This document shows positions 13,186 through 26,683 of a stretch of 64,000 nt of DNA, piece by piece. Position 1 is the stretch's first letter. Every line of letters begins with the position of its first letter. The position numbers and the translations under genes are program-made. The notes beneath the pieces were generated by a model. That model was not told the origin of the DNA. It ran no database searches and saw nothing but the letters and a program-made list of their open reading frames with translations. This stretch comes from Ichthyophthirius multifiliis (taxonomy: Eukaryota; Ciliophora; Oligohymenophorea; Hymenostomatida): contig NW_004086103.1 of assembly GCF_000220395.1 (NCBI RefSeq), forward strand, positions 1-64,000, given 5' to 3'.

Positions 13186-15664
13186 CAACTTTAATAATTA
13201 AATTTTTTATAAAGAAATATTATTACTCAATATAGCATTTATATTTTATTAAAAAATATTTAAAATTAAAATTTTATTTATAATTATATATATTTTTTAT
13301 TATTTGTATTTTTATTTTGATTATAATTATATTGTTTTTTATTTTAAAATTTAATTAAAAATTATTATTTATAATGATTATTAAATATTAATAATTTCTT
13401 GATTTAGTTTTTAAAAAATAAAATTACAGAAATATTTTGAACAAGTAATATATATTAAAAAATCATTCTTAATTATTTTCTAATTATTTATAAATTTAAT
13501 AAAATAATATTGTAATATTATAAATAAAAATTATTTATTAATATTATTATTTTATATAAATATACAAATGAAGATGTTTCATAATTTTTATATTATATTA
13601 GGAACTTTCAAAAACAATTAAAATATACTTGTTATAAAAGAATTAAATATTCTCATTAATAAAATTCAAATATATGTTCTTTTCTCTATAATTTCAATAT
13701 TAATTTTATTAAACTCGTATTTATATTATGTAAAAGAATAAATTTTTTAAATATGTTATTAAATTAAAATAAAATATAATGAAAAACCATAAAAATATTA
13801 AAATAGTTTTTAAATTAATCTAATTTATCTTTTGTAAATAGATTTGTTTTACCTAAATTATAATATTGTATATAATTAGTAAAAAAATAAAGATAAATAA
13901 AAATAAAATAAAATATTAAAAAAAAAATATATATATAAAAAAAAAAAAATATTGATTTAAAATAAAAAATTAAAAATATAATAAGAAAATGTATAATATG
14001 AAAACATTATTAAATAAAAATAAAAATATATATAATTATTTAAAATAATAAAAATTATTATATATATTTATATTTATTTAATTTATATTAAAAGTTTAAA
14101 AAATTATAATATTTTTAAATTTAAAATTATATTTTTTTTTATAATTTTTATTTTATTTATTTTAATTTTTTAGATAATCTTAATAAAAAATTTTAACTTT
14201 TTTTTTAAATGTATTTAATTATTATACCTATTAATATAATATTTTTATTTTAATCAAATTTAAATTTAATACATTTTTTTTTTGAAAATTGCTTTAAAAG
14301 CTTTAATATATTTATTCAAATTTAATACTATTTTTATAAAACTTTAATAATTAATTATATATTTTTTTTTAAACTTTCTGTTTAACTTAATCTTATTTAT
14401 TAAATATATAGATTTTTTTTATTTTTTAATTTTATTTTTAATTATTCATTTATATAAAAATAATTTAAAAATAATTTAATATAGCAATTTTATTAAGACA
14501 TATATTTTATATTTCTTATATTAATATACGTAAGATTATATTTAAATACTAATAATTTTTTGGCTTATAAATTTCAAAATTTATATAAAAAATATTTTAT
14601 TTAAAAATTTAGTAAAATATATTTATACAAATATTGTAAATATTTTCTTTAAAAATTTTACTTTTGTATATATATTTCTTTTAATTATATATTGTTTTTA
14701 TAAATCTATTTAAAAATATAGGTATTTAAATAATTATTTTTTATTTAATTTTTTTTTTTCAAATCAAATATATCTTAAAATTAGGAATTGGAGAAGAACA
14801 TTTTTAAAATTAAAAAAATAATTAGTTAATAGAATCTCTTTATTAATTATATTTTTTAAAATATACATAAAAAATAATAAAATAATTAATAAATTATATT
14901 TCTAATATAATTTTTTTAAGAAATTAACAATTAAAATAGCAATAGTCATATTTATTTCTCAAATTTTATAAGAAGAAAACAGAATATTTTTAAGAATTAA
15001 GAATATTAAATTTGGCTTAAATACAAAAAAAAGCATAGTTTTAGTAAAATAAATAAATAATTTAGTATGAAAAATAAAAATATGTACATAATAAATATAT
15101 TATTCTAAATAAAAATATATTATAGGTTTAATAATAAATTTTAGAGAAATTATTACAATAATAATATAAATAACATTTTTAAAGGATTTATGCAATTTTT
15201 ATAATATATAATAATTATAAAAAAACAGTGTTTGTTTTTAATTTTAGAGTCAAAATAATTAAAAATTTTGTAATAAAAAAATTAAATAATTTTTTTTTTT
15301 TTTTATAATTGTAATATTTTAAATAATAATAAAAGTATAATGGAAAATGATAAGCTTTTTAATAATTAGGCTTTAAAAAAAAAAATAAAGATTATGAAAA
15401 ATTAAAAAAAAAAAATATATATAAAAATATATATTAGCAATTTTATTTATAAATAATAATAATATTTTAAAAAAATTTTTTTATTAAATTACGTAATTAT
15501 TTAATTTTAACATTATAATAGAATAATATTTTAATAAAAAAATATAGAAAAAAAAAATATATTATAAAAAAAAAGTAATATCAAAATAAATATAATAAAT
15601 ATAAATATATAAATAAATATTTTAAATATAATTAAAAATAATTTAATTAATAATTATATTATTT
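13186..15664. other. Long AT-only intergenic block
   Basis: Almost only A and T. An ATG at 13,568 opens a hydrophobic reading (MKMFHNFYIILGTF...) that stays TGA-free for several hundred bases. TGA is so rare in this sequence that this is weak evidence; it could be a small membrane protein or nothing. Poly-A and poly-T runs occur throughout. No tRNA or other gene was recognised. Confidence 0.5.
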
Positions 15665-15983
15665 NNNNNNNNNNNNNNNNNNNNNNNNNNNNNNNNNNNN
15701 NNNNNNNNNNNNNNNNNNNNNNNNNNNNNNNNNNNNNNNNNNNNNNNNNNNNNNNNNNNNNNNNNNNNNNNNNNNNNNNNNNNNNNNNNNNNNNNNNNNN
15801 NNNNNNNNNNNNNNNNNNNNNNNNNNNNNNNNNNNNNNNNNNNNNNNNNNNNNNNNNNNNNNNNNNNNNNNNNNNNNNNNNNNNNNNNNNNNNNNNNNNN
15901 NNNNNNNNNNNNNNNNNNNNNNNNNNNNNNNNNNNNNNNNNNNNNNNNNNNNNNNNNNNNNNNNNNNNNNNNNNNNNNNNNNN
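15665..15983. other. Assembly gap (run of N)
   Basis: 319 undetermined bases. The gap falls just upstream of the right-copy MATE gene and may hide its promoter and true start. It also means the spacing between the two duplicate blocks is not exact. Confidence 1.
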
Positions 15984-16009
15984 TAATTAATAAAGTATTG
16001 TAAATTTAG

Positions 16010-17552
16010 ATGATAAAATTGATACGCCTTTATAACAATAAAATTTAAGATTAAGATAATAATATTTAATCATAAATAAAGCTTACATAATTAGTAGATG
16101 ATGATAATTAACAAAGTGCTAGTATGAAAAATCTTTTAATTTCTTCATTTCAATTAGGGTTTAGTTTTTTATTTGAAAATTCTTAAGGTCTAATTATATT
16201 AATATTTATTAATTAATATGTGAAAAATCTAGATGCAATTGCAGGTTTTGGCTTGGGTGTAGTTTATACAAATTGCCTTGGATTAAGTCTTTATTTTGGA
16301 TTATCAACAGGTTTTGAAATATTAGCTTCTCATGCGTATGGAGCTAAAAAATATTAACTTGTGGGTTTATTATTAAATAAGTGTTTTTTTATCGCCTTTA
16401 TTATGTTTATTCCAATATGCTTTTGTATGATATTTTCAAAATATATTTTGCATATATGGAATAAAAATGAAATGTTATGCGAATATTCTCGATAATATTG
16501 CATTACATAAATTCCTGGCATTATATTTCTTGCTACATATTTTATTTTTAAAGGTAATTAATTATTTTTATTATTTTATTTAAAAATAATTTAAAAAGGA
16601 TACTTAAATGCATAAAATGAATATAGATCTTAATTTTATATAAGTGCGATGAATTATCCTTTTATTTTTTTATATTCTTATATATTTATTGGTGTTCTTG
16701 ACTTGGGGGTATATGGAGCTGCCATTACATTTAATTTAAGTAGATTCTAAAATTTGATTCTTTTATTTATTTTTATTAAGAGAAAACCTTCTCTGTAAAG
16801 ATGCTAAACTTCATTTTCTAGATAAGCATTTTTAAATAACTGGGATTTTTTAAAAACAGTAATTCCTATAGGAGCAATTGTTTCTGCAGATTGGGTAATA
16901 TATGAAGTATAATCAGGAATAGCATCAAATTTAAAATAATCATAATATGCAGCTCATTTATCTTTATCGAACTTTAACACTAGTTTTTTTTGTTTTGCCT
17001 TAGGTTATTCTATTGGTAGTAGTACATATGTAGGGAACGAAATGGGACAAAAAAAACATAAAATCAGCTAAATAATATGGAATTTATGGTATGTATATTA
17101 TTTTTGGCCACATAGCAACTATATGGCTTCTTTTGGGATTTTTAAGAAAATAATTTGCTTCAATGCTAACTAATTATCCAGATGTTAATGAAGCATTTAC
17201 TAATACTTATTATATTTTTTTATTCTAAAATAGTATTGATGGAATTAAAAATGTTTTTTCTGGTTATTTAAGAGCTATTGGAAAAGAGTTTTTATGTAGT
17301 ATAATTTTCATTTGTTCTAATGGTATTATTGGAATAAGTATATCTTATTTTTTAGCTTTTAACTTCGGTTATGACTTAAATGGTATTTGGTGGGGATTAG
17401 TTTCGGGTATTGGAATTAATATATTGTTTTAAATATTGGTTATTTTAAAGACTGATTTAAATGTGGTACTTAAAGAAATTCATTAAAGAATTTCTAAAAA
17501 TGATAAAAATATGGAAACGATAAATAGTATGCAGAGTATTATAAGTAAATGA
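16010..17552 (+). CDS. MATE family efflux carrier (right copy), one frame break
   Basis: Near full-length MATE carrier. ATG at 16,010 is the first in-frame ATG after the gap; an internal ATG at 16,124 is also possible. The N-terminal half shows QGLIILIFINQ and SLYFGLSTGFEILASHAYGA, the classic first-repeat MATE motif (GxxxALxTLxxQAxGA-like). A 45-bp intron (16,554-16,598) joins YFIFK to GYLNAQNEYR. The second half (YVGNEMGQKK, GIWWGLVSG) ends at TGA 17,550-17,552. Compared with the left copy, one extra G at about 17,106 shifts the frame in a helix, so the gene is disrupted or the base is a sequencing error. The spacer downstream to the MFS gene has the same layout as in the left copy. Confidence 0.8.
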
Positions 17553-19599
17553 AATATTTTTACTTTTATAAATATGAAGATACATAAATATTTGTTATTA
17601 ATATTAATAATAATAAGTAAATCATTAAAAAAATAATTGTATCCCTATTAATAATTTTTAGATATTAATAATATATTAATTATAATATTATTTATTAAAA
17701 TTTATTGAATATATTAGTTTCTTTGTCGATTTATATTTTAATAATATTAATAATTAAAAAACAATAAATTTTCAAATAAATTATTATTATACAAATATTT
17801 GTAAAAATTAAAATAATATGATTATTTGTTATAATGCGAATTTTCATGAAGGAAAATTGGAAAAATATAGAACGGGAAAGTAATAAATGCAGAATTAAAA
17901 TATTAAAATTCAAGTCTAATTATAATTTAAATATATTTATAAGATATAAAATAAAAAAATTCCCCTTAATAGTAAATACAAAATTTAATATTACGTTAAT
18001 AATATAATTAATTAAAAAAAAAAAGGATATAATTAACAAAAATAATATTAAATAAAATTTTTATTTATAAATCTTATATTTAATTATATATCTTTTTCTA
18101 ATTTTATTAAAATATATATTATTTTATTTATTGTATTTTTATTTTTAATTTACTATAATTTTATTTTATTACTCAATAAAAAAAAGGCTAAAAAAAATTA
18201 TTAGTGGCCTTTTTTATTAATTGAATGGAAAAAATATATAAAAATAAATATCATATATTAAACATAATATTATCTATATTCCAAGATTGATAGATTTTAT
18301 AATTTAAATATTTCAATCATAAAATTCACAAAATTCGAGTATTTAGAGTTAAGGCAATTTGAAAAAAAAAATAGTGGACTATGGCTTACTAAAGAAAATT
18401 GAAAATAAAAAAATCCATGATAGCTATAAAAAATAAATAGTAATCGTAGTTAGTAAAAAAAAAAAAGAAGAATAAAAAATAAAGAAAAAAAAAAATAAAA
18501 GTGAAAAAAATAAGAAAAAAAATATAGAAAAAATAATGAAAAAAATAAGAAAAAAAAAAAAAAAACTAACATAAAAAATATAATGAAAATAATAGATAAA
18601 TATAATAAAATATATGTATAAATTTAATTATATTTTATATAAATATATATATATATATATTTATATTTATATTTATATTCATATAATTTTTTGTTATAAA
18701 TAAAAAATCACTTTAATTTTTTAATATGATTTTTGTTTTTATATATGTATTTCTATTAATTATTTTAATATATTATTAATTACCTTAATTAGATTTAAAA
18801 AAACAACAAATAATTTTATGATAGAAGTAGTCTTCGTAAAATAAAAATTATTTGTTATATTTATAAATAATTAAGATATGATATTATGATAATATTTACT
18901 TAAATACATATATTATTTAATTTATTTAATTCAATTAAATTTTTAAAATATAAAAAATATTTAATGTTTTTATGACTTTTTATTTAATAAAAATAAATTA
19001 ATTTAAATAATGAACAATAATTTTATATAGTTAGATTTTAATTTTTTTTTATTTTTTTTCGCATAAAGATAATCATTTAGATTTTTTAGAAATAATTTAA
19101 AAAAAGCAAAGATATAATAAATGTAAAAACAAGCATTTTTATTTTATAATTCTTCGATGTATTTAATTATTACACTGCATATTATATCGTTTAAGATATG
19201 AATAGAAATAAATAAATTATTTAAAATATATTTGTATTTATCAAATTTAATTTTATCTTTTAATTTTTATAAAGAATATCTTATAATTTTATTTTATTTT
19301 TATAATAAATATATATATATATATATAAATTGTATATAATTAATAGATTTTAATTTTGTATTTTAAAAATTAATTATTTTATATTTTTTAAGTATATTTT
19401 TTAGACTATTTTTTTTTTTCAAACATTTATGTAGTCCAAAAAATTATTTAGTACATATAAATTATTTAATGAGATGTTAATTAAAAATTAATTAATTCTA
19501 AAATTTGAATACTAAAAGATATATAATTATTATAATTAAAATGATAATTAGAATATCTTTCATAATTAAGATAATATGATTGTGGTCAAATAATGTTAT
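17553..19599. other. Intergenic spacer of the right duplicate block
   Basis: Besides the transposase scrap this holds low-complexity A-rich sequence (18,440-18,570), a TA/TATATT run (18,640-18,690), and a small potential hairpin at about 18,178-18,215 (AAAAAGGC / GGCCTTTTT arms). About 18,800-19,570 aligns by eye with 3,500-4,290. No gene seen. Confidence 0.55.
17770..17960 (+). mobile_element. Tc1/mariner-like transposase scrap (right copy)
   Basis: Counterpart of the remnant in the left block. Around 17,805-17,880 the sequence aligns by eye with 2,690-2,760, and a YNANFHEGK reading matches the DNAxxH block (first acidic residue replaced by Tyr). The PDLNPIEH block is not preserved here. 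Open minus-strand frames over this stretch are shadows. The shared position in both copies argues that insertion predates the duplication. Confidence 0.45.
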
Positions 19600-20060
19600 A
19601 TATAATATGTTTCCATCTTAAATTTTTTTTGATGTAACAGTAGAACAATATAATGCAGTTATATCAATGAGTAAATAATCAGTGTATGCTGATTGTTCAA
19701 TTATGATGGAAATATAGTAATTTTAATCATTTGGTTTTTTAGCCCTATTACTGCCTTATTTCTAGTTAAAGGTTTCGAAGGGGATAATTAAATACTATTT
19801 TTAAAAAAATATCCACTAAGTTAATTCCTTTTCCAATATTGTATTTCTTTATGGGTTCTTTTGTATCTTTAAGTAGTCAATTTAGTGGAAAAGTGGTGAA
19901 AAAAAAAAAATATGTATTAATGGTTTTTAATGATTATATTTAATTTTATTTAGTAAATTCGAGAATAATTCAATGAGTTTTATTTTTGAAGTTCTGGGTT
20001 ATTTCGATACTATGATTAGAAGAATTTTTTTTTTTTCATTTGTATTTTGAAAAAGGAATT
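19600..20060 (+). pseudogene. Decayed transporter-like stretch (right copy)
   Basis: Partner of 4,310-5,000. Stretches such as FPILYFFMGSFVSLSSQFSGKV hint at an MFS helix 2 and loop but no frame is sustained. The left copy keeps about 200 bp more in the middle, so both have eroded independently. The remainder to 20,487 is AT-rich spacer. Confidence 0.3.
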
Positions 20061-20487
20061 TATTGAAGTTTTTTTTGTTTTATATTAATTATATTATTGT
20101 GGAATATTAATAAATTAGTTTTTAATTTTCTTTATTTATTTAAATTAAAAATATTTTTTTAGATTAATTAATTTTTTTATTTTCCTTTTTATTATTATTA
20201 GTCGTCTTTTTATTTATAAACAATTTAAATTTTTTTTATTTATATTATTGTTAAAATACTTTTCGTAAATATAATAATAAAATCCAATATTTATTCTAAT
20301 ATGTTTAAAATATTATATATATAATTTTATATATTAATTCAATTAATTCTTTATATTTTTATTTTATTTTTTTACTAAATTATTCGAAAACGGATAAAAA
20401 ATTCTACTTAATTGATTATAGATATTTACATATTGATAAATATAGTATTTAATAAACAATATATTTTATTATTAAATAAATAAAAAA

Positions 20488-22008
20488 ATGTAATAATATA
20501 AATCATTCAAATAATTATTTTTTTAAAGTCTAAATGCATCTTTCGGTATATTCTCATATGGTTATATAATATCCGAAATGTCTTTATTGTATTATTAATT
20601 ATCACTGGAATTTGGTATATCTAAATACGATACAGATGATTATTATTAAAATGAAGATATGTCCCATTACACAGAAGAGTTTCATTCTACTTTAGTAAAT
20701 ATCAATATAAAATTAAAAATTAAAATTTAAAAGGTTTTAATAATTTCAATTACATCAGTGGGGGCTATTTTTGGATGTATAATGTCAAAATTTCTAATAA
20801 ATAAAATGGGGCGTCGAAAGTTTATGATTATAAGTGATTTAATACAAATATTTGCGGTTACCTTAGGTTTGATATCTAATATTTATTTTTTTATAATTGC
20901 AAGATTTATAATGGGAGTAGCTCTTGGAATGAATTTTTGTGTAGTTTCATTATATATAAAGGAATGTAACCCAATAGAATTAACAGGAAAACTAGGATAT
21001 TTGTTTTGGATTTCAGCTATATCAGGGATTATTGTCTGTACTATTTTTTGTATGGGATTAAAATAAGTAACAAATAATTAAATGGAAAGACATAACTTTT
21101 TATTTGAAATTTATAATTTTTTTTCCTGGATTTGTTTGTGCTTTGAGAATATTTTTACTTGTGTTTTTTTTAAATATGATACTCCCTATTATTATTACCA
21201 AAATAGAAATAGATAGTTAGGTAAGAAATATATAGAAAAATATTATAAATAAGAGTTTGTTGACGAAATAGAAAATTTCTTTTTGGAATTATTTAAAGAA
21301 AAAAATATATATTAAAATGAAAATAAATAAATTTCAAATGAAAGCTTGGATTAAAAATCGTACAAAAATAGATTTTGTATAAGTATTATATTGTAATTTT
21401 TTAATAATATGACTGGAATTAATGCCGTTATTTAATTTTCTAGTTTAATTTTTTCTTAGGTGACTAATGATTATTACAAACTAAATCTATTATTATTATT
21501 TTCGAGTATTTTTTTATTAACCTTCTGTATTATAGGTTCTTTTTTACCTCATTTTTTGGGTCATGTTTAGATTCTAAAAATTGGTTATACAAGTGTTAGT
21601 TTGATTCTTTTGATGATTTCTATTTTATTTTTGTATGATATTTAAACAAGCGAATATTTGTAAATATTTACTGTCGTACTTTTATTTTCTTTTTATGGTT
21701 TTTATATAACTATGATTGGACCTGGAACATGGATTTATTGCAGTGATATTATTGGGGGCGAAGGTATGAGTTTTAGTGCATTTATGGCATGGGTAAGTAA
21801 AAGTATTTCTGCAATTATTTGTTTAAATAAAATTATGTTTATTAACTTTTAGATTTTCGGAGTATGTTCTAGTATTGCTTTAGTATTTATTTGGATATTT
21901 TGTAAAGAAACTAAAGGTCAAAATTTTATATAAATTGTTTAAATGTTTGAAGAAGATGATAATAATGTTTCTAAAAAATCGGAAGATGAAGTTCAATTAA
22001 TTAAATGA
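20488..22008 (+). CDS. MFS sugar-transporter-type protein
   Basis: Single-exon, 506-residue major facilitator, the usual length for the sugar porter subfamily, predicted to be in a membrane. ATG at 20,488 begins MQQYKSFKQLFFQSLNASFG and leads directly into helix 1 (GIFSYGYIISEMSLLYYQ); an acidic outer loop (DTDDYYQNED) follows. The helix 2-3 loop carries NKMGRRKF, and RFIMGVALGMN matches the helix 4 signature. The C-terminus carries KETKG, the sugar-porter PETKG variant with Pro replaced by Lys. A GTAAGT...TTTTAG stretch at about 21,793-21,852 mimics an intron but is exactly 60 bp, in frame, and encodes the expected helix 11 (WVSKSISAIIC), so it is read as exon. Ends with an acidic tail. The left-block copy is a pseudogene. 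Substrate unknown. Confidence 0.85.
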
Positions 22009-22224
22009 TACTTTTGATAAGATTTTTTTTTTTTTTTTTAATAAATAAGTTATTTTTCATAAAATTGTTATTATTATTATTATTATTTTTTTTTTTAAAA
22101 AAAAAAAAATAATAAATTAAAAATATTTTTTAATAAAAATACTTTTATATAATATTTATTTATTTCTTTATAAAAATATAAAAACATAATTAAAGTAAAT
22201 AAAAAAGAATTTAATTATTAAAAG

Positions 22225-23279
22225 ATGATGGAGAATAGAGGTTCAGATAAACGCAAAAAAATATATTATATATTATATATAGAGAACTTTTATAATATTT
22301 TAAATTTAAAAAATGACATTTATAATACTATTAATATAATATAAATAATAGAATATCAGTAAACAAATATAAAACCATAACCAAATAATTAAAGAAGAGA
22401 AATTGGAGAAGAAGCTGTCTGGACATTAAGTTCTGCAAAACCAGGAAATGGAATCGAATAATTAAGAGATGGTGATGATAAAACATTTTGGCAGTATTTA
22501 ATAATATAATTAAATTAATTAATGTTGATAAATAATATATTAAAAATAACTAATTGAAAAAAGGTCTGATGGAAATCAGCCACATTTTATAAATATATAG
22601 TTTCAAAAAAAATGAGAATTTAGGTAAAAAATAGATATTTATATTTTATATATATATACATATATATTAAAATTAGTAAAATTAATTATAAATATTTTTA
22701 AAATATATATACAAAATAAAATAATATTATTTTAATAAATACTTAAATTTAATATTAAAAGGAAATCGCTATATAATTAGATTTTAAAACTGATGAAAGT
22801 TATACTCCTAGTAAAATATCTATAAGAGCTGGTACAAATTTGCAAGATTTAACAGTATAAAATATAATAGAAGAAATATTATAAATATAATTTATTATTA
22901 AGGAAGCTGTTTATGTAGAACTAAATGAACCAACTGGTTGGTATATTTTTCCATTAAAAACTAAACTATTGGATGAAACTGAAAAGTATTTATAATAAAA
23001 TGCTTTTTAATAAATTTTTATTAATTATTAAATATAAATAAGACCTTATATTTTAACAATGAATATTTAAATTGCAATATTATAAAATTAACATAGTGGA
23101 AAAGATACTCATGTAAGATAAATTTTAATTTTTGGTCCTAGAGAGTAAATTAAATTTATTATTATAATGACAATAATTTATACGAATAAAAAAAAAAAAA
23201 AAAAAGAAAATAAAATTAAGGATTAGGATTTCCTAATTTTAAAAGTCCCGATATTACTTAATATTATACAATTAGATGA
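22225..23279 (+). CDS. APC10: Anaphase-promoting complex subunit 10 (DOC1)
   Basis: Subunit of the anaphase-promoting complex, the cell-cycle ubiquitin ligase; its DOC domain helps bind degron substrates. Visible matches to the family: REIGEEAVWTLSSAKPG, LRDGDDKTFWQSDG, DESYTPSKISIRAG, ELNEPTGWYIFPL, and GKDTHVRQI. The protein ends ...ITQYYTIR, the Ile-Arg (IR) tail used for docking to TPR subunits. Introns read at 22,494-22,563, 22,624-22,761, 22,855-22,902, 22,986-23,042 and about 23,135-23,220. For the last, GT at 23,135 keeps the frame into GFPNFKSPDI, whereas the alternative GT at 23,145 would keep a conserved-looking GPRE but lose the frame. It contains an A18 run where a length error is likely. 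Start chosen at 22,225; a second ATG follows directly. Confidence 0.9.
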
Positions 23280-24105
23280 TTTCTTATTATTATTATTATT
23301 ATTCTTATTTGTTTTATACATGAATATTTTTTACCAAAACACATCCGAATTTTTTATTAATATAAATACATAGACTTTTTTTTAATAAATTATGTATATA
23401 AAAAACATTTTCTATAAATAAAATCATATTTTAATTTTATTAAAATTTAGCAATATAACTTTTCTAGAATATTGTTTTTTTTAGTTTTTTTCTACTTTAT
23501 CTTCTTCATTTTGTTCTCTAATATAAATTTCTGATATTTTTAATAATTAGTTTTGTTAACTTTCTATATAAGTATCTACTTTATTTTCATATAATTTTAT
23601 TTTGGGTTTGTAGATGAAAGTGGATATTATTAATTATTTTAATTTTGGTAAAAACTAAACATTTTTTTCGATACTTAGCTAATATAGATTTTTTAAATAA
23701 TTTTGATCATTTACTTATATAATTTTTTGATCTTATAATATTCTTTAAAAAACAAGCTAATTATATTTACTATATCTATCTTAAAAATTGTATAATTGGT
23801 AAATGTAAAATATTAATTATAATAAATACTTATTTAAAAATCTTTTATTAATTTATCATGAGATAATTATTATTAAGGAAATACCAATACTCTAATTAAT
23901 AAATATTTATATATTTTTTATGGTATTTTATTTAAATTATCTATATATCTATTTTTCATATTATTTCAATCAATGTATTTAAAAATTTTTTTCATATATT
24001 AATTTTTATTATTTCTATTATATTTTAATATAATTATTATATATTCACATATTTATGCTTGTTTATTAATTATAATTTCAGATTAATAATTAATTGGATT
24101 TATTT
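23280..24105. other. AT-rich stretch, possible minus-strand coding traces
   Basis: No recognised gene. On the minus strand 23,450-23,830 stays open under the ciliate code and reads Lys/Asn/Gln-rich sequence. Open frames of this kind are expected by chance where TGA is rare, so it is not called as a gene. Confidence 0.4.
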
Positions 24106-24486
24106 TCAAATTTTGGATAATTTAAATATAATATTAGTGATAAATATAATACTTTTTAGACATTTTATCTTTATATGGTCTATACCTTTATTTAGTATTA
24201 AAGTATGGGTGATATTTTAATATAATCTTTTTTATGAGGCTTACTTTTGGATACACAATTAAAAATAATTTATTTTAAATAATTATTAAAAATCTAAAAG
24301 TTAGTTTAAACGAAAATGCAATTAATTATCTATAGTTAATCTATTTGCAAAATAATTTTTCTTTTAATATTTATTTTTTATTAAAAAATTCACTTTTTTT
24401 TGGAATAATAACATATAAATTTATGGATTATTCAATAAACCATTATATATAATGAAAATCAGCAAATTATAGTCATAATTCTTCAT
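24106..24486 (-). CDS. Possible small protein, unrecognised
   Basis: Minus-strand frame from ATG (24,486) to TGA (24,106), 126 residues under the ciliate code, Lys/Leu/Asn-rich with hydrophobic stretches near both ends. No family resemblance was noticed and there are no splice signals to support it. It could equally be a chance frame or an exon of something larger to the left. Confidence 0.25.
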
Positions 24487-24628
24487 TTTTCAAGCAAAAA
24501 ATGTATAATACAGATATATAAAGATTATATTTAAGTATTTTTAAAAATTTATTAAACGGGAAATATTATTATTCTAATTATTTCAAATACTTTTATGATT
24601 TATTTAAAATAAAAATAATATAAATAAC

Positions 24629-25010
24629 ATGTCTTCTATTTATACACTTAAATTTAAAGCAACTAGTTATATTGATGCTTGCCTTTAATAAAATTAAGAT
24701 TCTTAAATAAATTAAGTTACCTATTCCCATAAAAGGGACTAAATTATTTTTTTAAAAAAATTATTTATAAGATTCTTATATACAATTTCTAACAAAAACA
24801 GAAAAGATCATAACTATTAAATAAGGAAAAAAATATATTTAAAATGCAAATTATATCAGTTTTCTTTGTATATATATTTTAGTCCAGAAGTTTTAGTAAA
24901 TAATCCAAATACTGTGTTTTTTAAATTATTAGAAATAATTAAAGAAAATTAATTAGCTTATTAAACGATAAAAAACTAATAATAATTATAAATTATTTAT
25001 AAAATAATAA
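24629..25010 (+). CDS. Possible small protein, unrecognised
   Basis: ATG at 24,629 opens MSSIYTLKFKATSYIDACLQ, which has less extreme base use than the flanks (GATGCTTGCC, AAAAGGGACT). A second protein-like piece, PEVLVNNPNTVFFKLLEIIKE, follows an intron-like TTTTAG at about 24,878-24,883. Exon joints are not resolved and no family is recognised. Reported because the composition stands out from the pure A/T surroundings. Confidence 0.3.
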
Positions 25011-26683
25011 TTATGAAATTAGAAAATATAATATATATATATATGTATATATATTTATATATAATTTTTTTTTTTTTATAATTTATTATATATTAAAAAT
25101 TAACTCTTAAACTAATTTTTTTAAAAAAAATAAATTAAATTATTTTTATTTTATACAAAGAACAAATAAAATTTTTTTTAGTGTTCTTTTTAAATTTAAT
25201 ATATTTTATCTTATTTTTTATATAAAAAAAAAAATTAATTAGAAAAATATTACATGTAAATTTTATTATTTAATTTTTTTTTTTATGAAAATTTTATAAT
25301 AAATTAATTTGTTATTATAAACATTAATATTAGATTTTTTTAAAGAAAATTATGATATGTTTGTATTTGGTAAATAAAAATAATTAAATAAAATAAATAT
25401 AAAGGAATAAATACTTTATCTAATTAATAAATTAAATATTTTTATATAATAAAAAAATATAATTGTATTAGAAAATAATTTTATCATAAAATTAATAATA
25501 CAATAAATATAATAAATATAAATATTAATTAATAAAAAGAATTATTAAATTAATTCGAGAAATAATTAAAATTAAAACAAATTACATTTATAATACATTA
25601 ACAAATATAATTTATAATAGTATTTAATTTAATTAACTGAGCTATTTGAAAAATAATAAAAATTATTTATTTTAAAAATATATTAAAATATATATATTAT
25701 AAATATATAATAGTATTTATAAATTTTAAAAAATATATATAAAATAATATATAAATATTTTTTATTTTATATAAATTAATTAATAATTAAAAAAATTATT
25801 ATTATTTTAAAAATACAATTTTTATTTATAAAATAAAACTATACTTATAATATAATATTTATTTTTATATACTTTTTATAAATATTTGTAATAATATAAA
25901 ATTCGATTATATTTATTATTTAAATATATAATTTTATTACTAAATTTAATTATTTAAACATTAAAATGGTTCTATTTTATATATTAAAATATAACTATAC
26001 TTTAAAAATGTAAATAGAATTGTTTTTGCTTTATTTTTAAGATTAAATTTTAATGATTACAAATAAAAAAATTAATATTTTTTTCATTTTTATATTAAAT
26101 TGAAAATAATTTTAATATTTACATTTTATCCATAATGTAAAAGTGTTATTAAACTAAAAATTAAATTTAGTTTTTTAAATTATTTTAATTGATTATAATT
26201 AAATAATAATACCATAAAGTTTAATTATAAAATATTAAATATAGAATTTTAAGTATTTTTAACACTAGTATAACTTTTTTAAATTATAGTTACTATAATT
26301 ATTATTATAAAATTGTATAATAAATATGTTGGTGTTTAAAATAAAAAAATTATATATAAAGTTTAGCATTTTTTGGAATACTATTAAAAATAAAGTTAAT
26401 TTAATAATACAAAAACAAGAAAAATAGTTTATAATTTAAGTAAAATTTAATATTTTTTTTTTTAGGTAAAAAAAAATAAATAAATTAAAATTTATTTTAA
26501 AATTAATAAAAAATATTTAAAATAAAAACGTAAAAAAAAATAATAATATTTTAATAATTAATAAAATAAAATAAAATAAAATAAAATAAAATAAATTAAA
26601 ATAAAAATAAAATAAATAAATTAAAATAAAAATAAAATAAAACAAGCATATTATATAACCACATATAAAATATTTTTAATTTT
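25011..26683. repeat. AT-only intergenic with AAAAT repeats
   Basis: No gene seen. TA runs at about 25,030-25,065 and an imperfect (AAAAT)n/(AAAATAAAT)n array at about 26,566-26,642, immediately beyond the 3' end of the minus-strand TPR-RING gene. Confidence 0.6.

Noticed and set aside
17080-17120. A 27-bp intron in the right-copy MATE gene
   Set aside because: Removing 27 bp does not restore the frame, and the left copy encodes protein straight through the same bases.
21793-21852. Apparent intron GTAAGT...TTTTAG in the right-copy MFS gene
   Set aside because: It is exactly 60 bp, in frame and TGA-free, and its translation (WVSKSISAIIC) supplies the expected helix before KETKG, so it is exon.
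25030-25065. Possible telomere or chromosome-end repeat
   Set aside because: Only TA-type simple repeats are present; no C4A2/G4T2-type telomere units occur anywhere in the window.
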